Of a stretch of DNA of 5,016 nucleotides, positions 1 through 5,016 are shown in pieces. A program made the position numbers and the translations under genes. The notes below the pieces were generated by a model. The model did not search any database. It was given only the letters and a program-made list of their open reading frames with translations, and was not told where the DNA came from. Within the stretch, counting starts at the first letter, position 1; every line of letters begins with the position of its first letter. The stretch is from Acidimicrobiales bacterium (GTDB lineage Bacteria; Actinomycetota; Acidimicrobiia; Acidimicrobiales; Acidimicrobilacustridaceae): NCBI GenBank assembly GCA_023264135.1, contig JALQSZ010000134.1, positions 1 to 5,016 of the forward strand, read 5' to 3'.

Positions 1-177
1 AAGTTCGCGCCGATTGCTGAATCGCTCACCGCCAAACAAGCCGACATCGTCGATGAACTCAACGCCGTACAAGGCAAGCCCGTCGACATCGGCGGCTACT
101 ACATGCCGGAAGACGCGAAGGTCATTGCGGCAATGCGTCCGAGCGCAACGTTCAACGCGATTATCGATTCGATCTAG
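1..177 (+). CDS. icd: NADP-dependent isocitrate dehydrogenase, monomeric type (C-terminal fragment)
   Basis: This is the last 58 codons of a gene entering from the left edge, read in frame 1 and ending at TAG 175-177. The tail (…ELNAVQGKPVDIGGYYMP…, then AAMRPSATFNAI near the end) matches the conserved C-terminus of monomeric NADP-isocitrate dehydrogenase as I remember it, especially VDIGGYY followed by a MRPSATFN motif. The full enzyme is usually about 740 residues, so over 90% lies outside the window. It is a cytoplasmic TCA-cycle enzyme that oxidatively decarboxylates isocitrate to 2-oxoglutarate and makes NADPH. None of the catalytic residues are in this fragment, so integrity of the gene cannot be judged. 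It converges on ilvD with a 12-bp gap and has no evident stem-loop terminator of its own. Confidence 0.9.
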   Translation, partial: KFAPIAESLTAKQADIVDELNAVQGKPVDIGGYYMPEDAKVIAAMRPSATFNAIIDSI

Positions 178-189
178 GGACGCCGATAC
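178..189. other. 12-bp convergent gap between icd and ilvD
   Basis: Two stop codons, TAG of icd (175-177) and TGA of ilvD (complement of 190-192), face each other across 12 bp. I see no GC-rich stem with a T-tract on either strand here. The only symmetry nearby is ATCGA-T-TCGAT at 163-173, which has a 1-nt centre and cannot form a terminator hairpin. Transcripts from both sides probably run into each other, or end by Rho. Confidence 0.6.
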
Positions 190-1932
190 TCAAAGTGGAT
201 TGGTAATCGCCCCTCGTTCAGCTCCGGACACCAACCGGGCGTACTTTCCCAAGACGCCTGAGGGGTAGTCATTCACCCGCGGCGACCACCCGATCGTTCG
301 GCGTTGAAATTCGTCATCCGAAACCAACAGATCAAGTTTCTTGGTCAAGACATCAATCTCAATCACGTCACCATCATGAACAAAGGCGATCGGGCCACCG
401 TCGACCGCCTCTGGGGCCACGTGTCCGATACAGAAACCCCAAGTTCCGCCTGAGAATCGCCCGTCGGTCACGAGTGCACAATCGGCGCCACGTCCTGCAC
501 CCTTCAGCGCACCAGTGACCGCGAGCATCTCGCGCATACCCGGACCACCCTTCGGTCCCTCGTAGCGAATGACCAACACTGTTTCCGGCGCAATGGTTCC
601 AGCGACAATCGCGTCCATTGCCTGAGCTTCACCATCGAACACGCGAGCTCGACCGGTGAATCGACGCTGGTTCTCGGTAAGACCGGCCACCTTCACGACA
701 GAACCATTCGGAGCGAGAGACCCGCTCAGCACGACGATGCCGCCATCGGCATGAATCGGATTGTTGACGGATCGGACGACCGTGCCATCGGGACGCAGCG
801 GCTGCAAAGTTTCGAGATTCTCCGCCATTGTGCGACCGGTGACGGTCAGGCAATCACCGTGAAGGAGACCGTTCTCAAGAAGATGCTGGAGCACCATCGG
901 CACTCCTCCCACTCGATCAAGGTCTGTCATGTGGAACGTTCCGCCCGGCTTCATGTCGGCAATGAGCGGAACTCGAGCGGCAATGCGATTGAAATCTTCA
1001 AGATCAAGTTCAACCCCTGCTTCGTTCGCAATCGCCAGGAGATGCAGAACAGCATTGGTCGAACCACCCAGAGCGTTGAGTACGACAATCGCATTTTCGA
1101 ACGCTTCACGAGTGAGGATGTCCTTCGTGCGCATGCCACGTCGCAACATACCCACCACGGCTTCGCCAGCGCGATACGCGTCGGCTTCTCGTCGTGGATC
1201 GATGGCGGGAGGCGACGCTGACCCCGGCAATGAAAGCCCTATCGCTTCACAGATCGACGCCATCGTGTTGGCAGTGAACATCCCGCCGCAAGCCCCCTCT
1301 CCCGGACACGCTTTGCGCTCGATCTGATCAAGGTCATCGAGCGACATCGTTCCGGCAGCACATGCTCCGACTGCTTCAAACACTGTGGTGATATCGATTG
1401 CGCTGCCGTTGTGTTCACCAGGAAGAATCGACCCGTTGTAAACGATTACTGCAGGAAGGTTGAGTCTCGCCGCAGCCATCATCATTCCTGGGATTGACTT
1501 GTCACATCCGCAGGTAAGCACCATTCCATCGAGACGTTCGGCATGAATCACTGTTTCCACCGAATCGCAGATCACTTCGCGAGACACGAGCGACGCCCGC
1601 ATTCCCTCGTGCCCCATTGAGATTCCATCCGAGACCGTGATCGTTCCAAAGCGAAGGCCCACTCCGCCTGCATCGCGCACGCCTTCCTTGGCCTTCGCAC
1701 TCAAACGGTCGAGCGAAAGGTTGCATGGCGTGATTTCATTCCACGACGATGCAATGCCGATTTGCGGTTTACGCCAATCTTCATCGGTTAGACCAACAGC
1801 ACGGAGCATTGCTCGCGACGGAGCCCGCTGAACACCCTCGGTGACATCCACCGACCGAGGCTTCATGCGTGCCTCCTCATCGGAAAATCCTCCTTTATTC
1901 TCGACGGACGGTGATCGAGGCGCGGTTGACAC
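190..1932 (-). CDS. ilvD: Dihydroxy-acid dehydratase IlvD
   Basis: A complete 580-residue member of the IlvD/Edd family, cytoplasmic. It dehydrates 2,3-dihydroxy-isovalerate and 2,3-dihydroxy-3-methylvalerate to the 2-keto acids of valine/leucine/pantothenate and isoleucine synthesis. Cys70 (TPCNLSL), Cys143 (GCDKSIPGM) and Cys215 ([16 protein letters not shown]) have the spacing of the three [2Fe-2S] ligands in plant and actinobacterial DHADs. Lys145 of CDKS fits the carbamylated Mg-binding lysine, Asp102 lies in [10 protein letters not shown], and Ser494 in TDGRFSGGT fits the catalytic base. NAFGGSTN-like ([14 protein letters not shown]) and [14 protein letters not shown] motifs are also intact. 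Overall it resembles mycobacterial IlvD more than the longer E. coli type. The annotated start is GTG at 1932, with AAGGAG 5 nt upstream. An in-frame ATG at 1866 (Met23) has an even better AGGAGG 5 nt upstream and begins exactly at the conserved MKPRS segment, so a 558-residue product is equally possible. No leader peptide or attenuator is visible in the short upstream region. Sugar-acid dehydratases share the fold, but the actinobacterial IlvD-like sequence favours DHAD. Confidence 0.96.
   Translation of the reverse strand: MSTAPRSPSVENKGGFSDEEARMKPRSVDVTEGVQRAPSRAMLRAVGLTDEDWRKPQIGIASSWNEITPCNLSLDRLSAKAKEGVRDAGGVGLRFGTITVSDGISMGHEGMRASLVSREVICDSVETVIHAERLDGMVLTCGCDKSIPGMMMAAARLNLPAVIVYNGSILPGEHNGSAIDITTVFEAVGACAAGTMSLDDLDQIERKACPGEGACGGMFTANTMASICEAIGLSLPGSASPPAIDPRREADAYRAGEAVVGMLRRGMRTKDILTREAFENAIVVLNALGGSTNAVLHLLAIANEAGVELDLEDFNRIAARVPLIADMKPGGTFHMTDLDRVGGVPMVLQHLLENGLLHGDCLTVTGRTMAENLETLQPLRPDGTVVRSVNNPIHADGGIVVLSGSLAPNGSVVKVAGLTENQRRFTGRARVFDGEAQAMDAIVAGTIAPETVLVIRYEGPKGGPGMREMLAVTGALKGAGRGADCALVTDGRFSGGTWGFCIGHVAPEAVDGGPIAFVHDGDVIEIDVLTKKLDLLVSDDEFQRRTIGWSPRVNDYPSGVLGKYARLVSGAERGAITNPL
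1872..1877 (-). promoter_or_regulatory. Internal Shine-Dalgarno for an alternative ilvD start
   Basis: On the minus strand this is a full AGGAGG, followed by 5 nt (CACGC) and then an in-frame ATG at 1866-1864 (Met23 of the long form). The SD lies inside codons 19-21 (Glu-Glu-Ala), so chance is possible. However, the motif is stronger than the one before the GTG, and Met23 starts at the conserved KPRS segment of the family. Confidence 0.5.
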
Positions 1933-1937
1933 GGGTT

Positions 1938-1943
1938 CTCCTT
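1938..1943 (-). promoter_or_regulatory. Shine-Dalgarno for the long (GTG) ilvD start
   Basis: On the minus strand this reads AAGGAG, followed by 5 nt (AACCC) and then GTG at 1932-1930. Motif and spacing are good and support the 580-residue form. Confidence 0.7.
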
Positions 1944-1969
1944 CAGCTGGATGCTGGCATACAAGAAAG

Positions 1970-1999
1970 TTGATTACTGAAATAGATTACAGGTAATCT
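1970..1999 (+). promoter_or_regulatory. Putative promoter of the CoA-transferase operon, leaderless
   Basis: A -35-like TTGATT (1970-1975) is followed, after an 18-bp spacer, by a -10-like TAATCT (1994-1999, fitting TAnnnT). Only 7 nt separate the -10 from the ATG at 2007, which puts the expected transcription start at or within a base or two of the start codon. There is no Shine-Dalgarno in the proper position before that ATG. Both facts fit a leaderless mRNA, a common arrangement in actinobacteria. This is inferred from motif matching only. Confidence 0.5.
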
Positions 2000-2000
2000 A
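1983..2000. promoter_or_regulatory. Perfect 8-2-8 inverted repeat, probable repressor operator
   Basis: TAGATTAC, AG, GTAATCTA forms an exact 18-bp palindrome with a 2-bp centre. A further direct copy of the GATTAC core lies at 1972-1977, 13 bp before the copy at 1985-1990. The palindrome covers the putative -10, so a dimeric protein bound here would block RNA polymerase. Size and symmetry are typical of TetR- or GntR-type operators, which often control acyl-CoA gene clusters in actinobacteria. No regulator gene is in the window, so the protein is unknown. The stem is AT-rich with a 2-nt loop, so an RNA hairpin is unlikely. Confidence 0.6.
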
Positions 2001-2006
2001 CTGCGC

Positions 2007-3275
2007 ATGAGCTTGCCCCATGACCTCGCTTCCCCGCGATCCTCACCGCATCGACCACTTGAGGGACTCCGAATCATTGAGGTATCGCTTCTCGCCGGGG
2101 CAGCTGTCACCACTCCACTCGCCGATCTCGGCGCCGATGTCATCAAGATCGAACCACCCGGCGGCGATTACGGCCGGAAAATGACCTGGCCGCTGGTTGA
2201 CGGGGACTCTCTACTGTTTCTTCACTGCAATCGGGGGAAGCGATCACTCGAGCTCGATCTCAAGGACCCCAGCGGAGTCGCCGTTTTCAAAGACTGCGTC
2301 GCCGGTGCCGATGTCGTTGTCGAGGTCATGCGTCCGGGAGCACTTGAGCGGCTCGGACTCGGCTTCGAGGTCCTGCGCTCGGTGAACCCGTCGATCGTGC
2401 ATCTGGCGATGAGTGGATACGGCTCGACCGGTCCCTACAGAAATCTCCCGAGTCACGGTGTCGCGTTCGACGCGTGGGCGGGCATCGTGCAACCCGAAGC
2501 ACTCGACGGTGACAGATGCGTGATCCCAGACCATGTTTCCGTCGGGCTCAATGCCGCTCCATTGTTCGGCGCTCTCGGCATTTTGGCCGGGGTCCTTGCT
2601 GCGCGTGCCACCGGTCAAGGGTGCTCAATAGAACTGAGCCAGGCCGAATCTGCTGCAGCGTTCGATTGGCTCCGGATCGAGAGCTGGCGCGCCTACGAGC
2701 GGCCCGAATCAGAAGTGACCGGAAATCCAACCGATGGATTTGAGCGACGAGAACCGGGAACAGCCGGAATGCGCGACGGTGTCCGCTACCAGTTCTACGA
2801 AACTGCCGATGGCCACATTCTGTTCATGGCCTCAGAGCGGGAGTTCTGGGAGAACTTCTGCTCGGGTATCGAACGAAATGATCTCTTTCAGCAGTGGCCC
2901 GGTGAGAAATTCGCCGATCATGCTCGGGGCAATGAGGAACTGCGCGCCGAACTGATTTCCATCTTCAAGTCCGCATCGACGTCGTACTGGGTCGAATTCG
3001 GAGATCGTCACAACACACCGATTGCGCCGGTCAATTCATCACAATCGCTGTCGGCTGACCCACATTTCCTTGAACGCACCGAATGGCTTCCCGCTGAGAC
3101 ACATGGCGCCGATATGTTGCCGATTCCCCTCCGGTTCGCTGATGCCACACGTTCGCATCCTGGCCGAGCTCCGCACGCTGGGGAGCACTCCGAACAAGTC
3201 CTGCGCGACGTTTTGGGTTACGACGAAGAGCGGATAAAGGATTTGCTCGCGGCCGATGTCGTGAGACAACGGTGA
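2007..3275 (+). CDS. CaiB/BaiF (family III) CoA-transferase
   Basis: A 422-residue cytoplasmic protein of the usual length for family III CoA-transferases. These enzymes move CoA between acyl-CoA and a free acid; the fold also includes alpha-methylacyl-CoA racemase. Family features in order: PLEGLRIIEVS at about 17-27; the nucleotide-binding-like segment TPLADLGADVIKIEPPGGDYGR at 36-57; CNRGKRSLELDLKDPSG at 74-90; ADVVVEVMRPGALERLGLG at 101-119; MSGYGSTGPYRN at 135-146; PDHVSVGLNAAPLFGALGILAG at 174-195; ATGQGCSIELSQAE at 201-214; and the C-terminal TPIAPVNSSQSLSADPHFLERTEW at 337-360. Asp175 sits where the catalytic Asp that carries the acyl group is expected (Asp169 of formyl-CoA transferase), by motif position only. 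ATG 2007 is chosen because the conserved domain starts 16 residues later and no SD favours another start; translation is probably leaderless. Its stop overlaps the next start (GTGA). The substrate cannot be assigned: carnitine-, bile-acid-, succinyl- and mesaconyl-type relatives look alike at this level. Confidence 0.93.
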   Translation: MSLPHDLASPRSSPHRPLEGLRIIEVSLLAGAAVTTPLADLGADVIKIEPPGGDYGRKMTWPLVDGDSLLFLHCNRGKRSLELDLKDPSGVAVFKDCVAGADVVVEVMRPGALERLGLGFEVLRSVNPSIVHLAMSGYGSTGPYRNLPSHGVAFDAWAGIVQPEALDGDRCVIPDHVSVGLNAAPLFGALGILAGVLAARATGQGCSIELSQAESAAAFDWLRIESWRAYERPESEVTGNPTDGFERREPGTAGMRDGVRYQFYETADGHILFMASEREFWENFCSGIERNDLFQQWPGEKFADHARGNEELRAELISIFKSASTSYWVEFGDRHNTPIAPVNSSQSLSADPHFLERTEWLPAETHGADMLPIPLRFADATRSHPGRAPHAGEHSEQVLRDVLGYDEERIKDLLAADVVRQR

Positions 3276-4108
3276 GTCTTCCGACCACCCACGCTGCACT
3301 CGCCACCAAGCACGGGAAAGAATCAATCTTTCAGCCCGCATTCGCAGCCATCGGCATCGCCGTTGCTGTTGCTGAGATTGACACCGATCAGTTCGGCACA
3401 TTTGCAGGGGAGATCGAGCGCCAGGGTTCACCTCGTGACACCGCCGAGAGGAAAGCGCGCGCCGGTCTCGACGCGTTAGGTCTCTCTATCGGTCTCGCGT
3501 CCGAAGGTTCATTCGCACCACACCGCACAACACCCTTTCTTCTCGCCAACACTGAAGTTGTCGTCTACGTGGACTCCGACCTTGACTATCGCGTTTTCGA
3601 AGCAGTCACGGCTGTGTCCGCAGTACCCTCGGCAAAAGTGGTCGGAGCTGTTTCGGATATCGAGGGTTTAGCGATCACAAAGTTGTTTCCCGAGCAACGT
3701 GCCATTGTCATCACCGAAGATCCCACAACACGATCACGACAGATTTTCGCAAAAGCGATTGACACCATCAGCGAACTTGAAGCTGCTGTTACAAACGCTC
3801 TCGTTGATCAACCACATCCGGTCCTCGTTGAACCCGATCTGCGCGCTCATCATTGTCCTGACCGCCGCACAGTGATTAGCACTGCTGTCAATCGACTCGT
3901 TCAACGCCTCCAAGTCAATTGTCCCAAGTGCAGCGCACGCGGTTTCGGTCCACTTCGAACCGTGCCCGGCCTGCCATGCGCGCTTTGCGGCCTTCCCACG
4001 ACATGCGCTTCCTTTGATGTCATGGGTTGCTCGCGTTGCGACTTCGAATCCCAAGTCGCCCGCTCTGGAAACGCCGATCCGACCTTCTGTGATCGCTGCA
4101 ATCCATGA
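3272..4108 (+). CDS. DUF6671-family protein with C-terminal cysteine-rich zinc-ribbon-like region
   Basis: A 278-residue protein of unknown function. I recognise the DUF6671 pattern from memory: ATKHGKE at 11-17, EIDTDQFGTFAGEIER at 35-50, ERKARAGLDALGLSIGLASEGSFAPH at 59-84, EPDLRAHHCPDRR at 187-199, and a Cys-rich end. Four CxxC pairs lie at Cys217/220 (CPKC), 236/239 (CALC), 253/256 (CSRC) and 273/276 (CDRC), with extra cysteines at 195 and 245, enough for two zinc sites. No signal peptide or membrane helix is evident, so it is probably cytoplasmic. The conserved acidic, Lys and His residues of the N-terminal half could form an active site, but no reaction is known to me. GTG 3272 overlaps the upstream stop by 4 bp (GTGA), which implies translational coupling. 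Only a weak GAGA lies upstream, and the ATKHGKE motif begins 10 residues after this start. The next gene follows after 33 bp. Its place between two CoA-enzyme homologues suggests, but does not show, a role in the same pathway. Confidence 0.85.
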   Translation: MSLPTTHAALATKHGKESIFQPAFAAIGIAVAVAEIDTDQFGTFAGEIERQGSPRDTAERKARAGLDALGLSIGLASEGSFAPHRTTPFLLANTEVVVYVDSDLDYRVFEAVTAVSAVPSAKVVGAVSDIEGLAITKLFPEQRAIVITEDPTTRSRQIFAKAIDTISELEAAVTNALVDQPHPVLVEPDLRAHHCPDRRTVISTAVNRLVQRLQVNCPKCSARGFGPLRTVPGLPCALCGLPTTCASFDVMGCSRCDFESQVARSGNADPTFCDRCNP

Positions 4109-4132
4109 GCCAGAGGTTCCCTGCAAACGAAC

Positions 4133-4136
4133 GGAG
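4133..4136 (+). promoter_or_regulatory. Shine-Dalgarno of the thiolase-like gene
   Basis: GGAG is followed by 5 nt (TTGCT) and then ATG 4142-4144. This fixes the start of the downstream gene and argues against the ATG at 4105, which opens a different frame that stops within about 50 codons. Confidence 0.7.
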
Positions 4137-4141
4137 TTGCT

Positions 4142-5016
4142 ATGCCCGCAACGAACAGAACACGAGTGTGCATCGTCGGAACAGGACGCCACACGTGGCG
4201 AGACGAGTCCCAGTTGGCGCCCGAGCCACTTTCGATGTGGGAGTTCGTCTCCCGTCTCGCAATTGATGACGCCAACACCACCAACGATGTTGCTGCACAA
4301 CTTGATCATCTCGCAGTCGTGCACACCCAGTCATGGGACTACGACAATCCGGTGCGACGGCTGGGCGAGCGACTCGGTCGAGATGACGTGCATGGCGTCA
4401 GCTCATTGATCGCGGGCACATCACCGCAACGACTCATCGATCAAGCGGCAGCATCCATGATGAGAGGTGAGATCTCGACGGCATTGATCGTCGGCGCTGA
4501 GGCACAGTCGACCGTTCGACGGCTCGAACGCGATGGCCAGGTTCCGCAATGGTCGTTTCCCAATCCGAACGCTGTCGGCATCGAAGCGTCGCTCAGCGAG
4601 TGGTACCTCCCCACCGAATTGCGTCATGGCGTTCTCCCCGCTTGGCTCACGTTCGCTCTTCTCGCCCAAGCCCGTTGGGCCGAACGTGGAGGTCGACCAT
4701 CAGATCGAACGGCGATGTTCGACCTTCTTGCATCGCTTAGCAATATCGCCGCGCACAATCCCGACGCTTGGTATCCGGTTGCCCATTCGGCCGAACGACT
4801 CGCGCAGAACGATGCTGCGAATCGATCAATCGCCACACCCTTTACCAAACTCACCACCGCTTTCCCATTTGTCGATATGGCGGCTGCGAATCTCCTCGTC
4901 ACCGACGCTGTCGCAGACAAATGGAACATTCCGGAAGAACGACGCATCTACTTGCGCGGATGGGGATTCGCGCGTGACGCGTCACATATCGCTGGTCGCA
5001 CATCACTTTCGTCATC
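4142..5016 (+). CDS. Thiolase-superfamily protein (acetyl-CoA acetyltransferase-like / TLP type), 3' truncated
   Basis: An open frame of 291 codons runs off the right edge without a stop. The N-terminus RVCIVGTGRHTWR (8-20) is a typical first strand of the thiolase fold. Further family features are PLSMWEFVSRLAIDDA (29-44), a VVHTQSWDYDNPVRRLGERLG segment (59-79), AGTSPQRLIDQAAASMMRGE (91-110), ALIVGAEAQST (114-124), LSNIAAHNPDAW (199-210), NRSIATPFTKLTTAFPFVDMAAANLL (227-252) and an RIYLRGWGFARDA segment (268-280). These resemble the roughly 500-residue actinobacterial proteins annotated as acetyl-CoA acetyltransferase (Rv0914c type) and the thiolase-like protein TLP1 of mycobacteria, by memory. 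The only cysteine in the visible part is Cys10, so the nucleophilic Cys expected near residue 90 is absent, with GTSPQ in that area. Classical thiolase activity is therefore doubtful; CoA binding or an aldolase-like role is possible. The C-terminal half, with the His and second Cys motifs of real thiolases, is outside the window. It lies 33 bp after the DUF6671 gene, probably in one operon with the CoA-transferase. Confidence 0.85.
   Translation, partial: MPATNRTRVCIVGTGRHTWRDESQLAPEPLSMWEFVSRLAIDDANTTNDVAAQLDHLAVVHTQSWDYDNPVRRLGERLGRDDVHGVSSLIAGTSPQRLIDQAAASMMRGEISTALIVGAEAQSTVRRLERDGQVPQWSFPNPNAVGIEASLSEWYLPTELRHGVLPAWLTFALLAQARWAERGGRPSDRTAMFDLLASLSNIAAHNPDAWYPVAHSAERLAQNDAANRSIATPFTKLTTAFPFVDMAAANLLVTDAVADKWNIPEERRIYLRGWGFARDASHIAGRTSLSS

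Noticed and set aside
163..173. ATCGATTCGAT palindrome near the end of icd as a terminator
   Set aside because: It has only five base pairs with a 1-nt centre and no T-tract, lies inside codons, and is typical of the frequent TCGA/GATC words in this DNA.
14..268. 84-codon + strand open frame across the icd/ilvD junction
   Set aside because: It is out of frame with the conserved icd tail, runs antisense into ilvD, and has a low-complexity Ser/Thr/Arg-rich product.
190..1932. Several open frames of 60-156 codons on the + strand and in other frames across ilvD
   Set aside because: They overlap a fully conserved ilvD reading frame, lack recognisable domains, are rich in Arg and Ser as expected from antisense of GC-rich coding DNA, and have no convincing ribosome binding sites.
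1951..1960. ATGCTGGCAT short palindrome upstream of ilvD as a second operator
   Set aside because: Arms of only 4 bp around a 2-bp centre are expected by chance and show no link to a promoter element.
4105..4107. ATG overlapping the DUF6671 stop (ATGA) as the start of the next gene
   Set aside because: It opens a frame different from the thiolase-like protein and ends within about 50 codons. The ATG at 4142 has GGAG at 5 nt and leads straight into the conserved first strand.
3734..4334. Minus-strand open frames of 64-196 codons covering the end of the DUF6671 gene and the start of the thiolase-like gene
   Set aside because: They are antisense to two genes with recognisable conserved motifs. 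The Cys and His content mirrors the opposite strand and no family signature is visible.

Overview
The window reads as a gene-dense chromosomal segment from a moderately GC-rich actinobacterium. The evidence is the actinobacterial-type dihydroxy-acid dehydratase, a monomeric-type NADP isocitrate dehydrogenase tail, GTG starts, one probably leaderless transcript, a DUF6671 protein and a mycobacterial-style thiolase-like protein. An Acidimicrobiia-like lineage is possible, but that is a guess. There is no RNA gene, mobile element, CRISPR array or phage signal, and no gene-free stretch longer than 74 bp.

Layout. Positions 1-177 (+) hold the last 58 codons of a monomeric isocitrate dehydrogenase. 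It converges, across only 12 bp, on a complete ilvD (190-1932, -) for branched-chain amino acid and pantothenate precursor synthesis. ilvD has two in-frame starts, each with a good Shine-Dalgarno sequence. The 74-bp divergent region 1933-2006 holds a perfect 8-2-8 inverted repeat overlapping the -10 of a putative promoter that fires rightward. That promoter appears to make a leaderless mRNA starting at the ATG at 2007.

Rightward operon. Three genes follow on the + strand: a class III (CaiB/BaiF) CoA-transferase (2007-3275), a DUF6671 protein with four C-terminal CxxC pairs (3272-4108, overlapping its neighbour by 4 bp), and a thiolase-superfamily protein (4142 to the window end, truncated). 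The thiolase-like protein has no cysteine where a thiolase nucleophile should be. The tight packing suggests one acyl-CoA-related transcription unit, probably controlled by a repressor that binds the inverted repeat. The substrate cannot be read from this sequence.

The main points of interest are the DUF6671 protein of unknown function sitting between two CoA-enzyme homologues, the Cys-less thiolase homologue, and the operator with leaderless promoter. None of these proves a new system, but together they make a testable unit.
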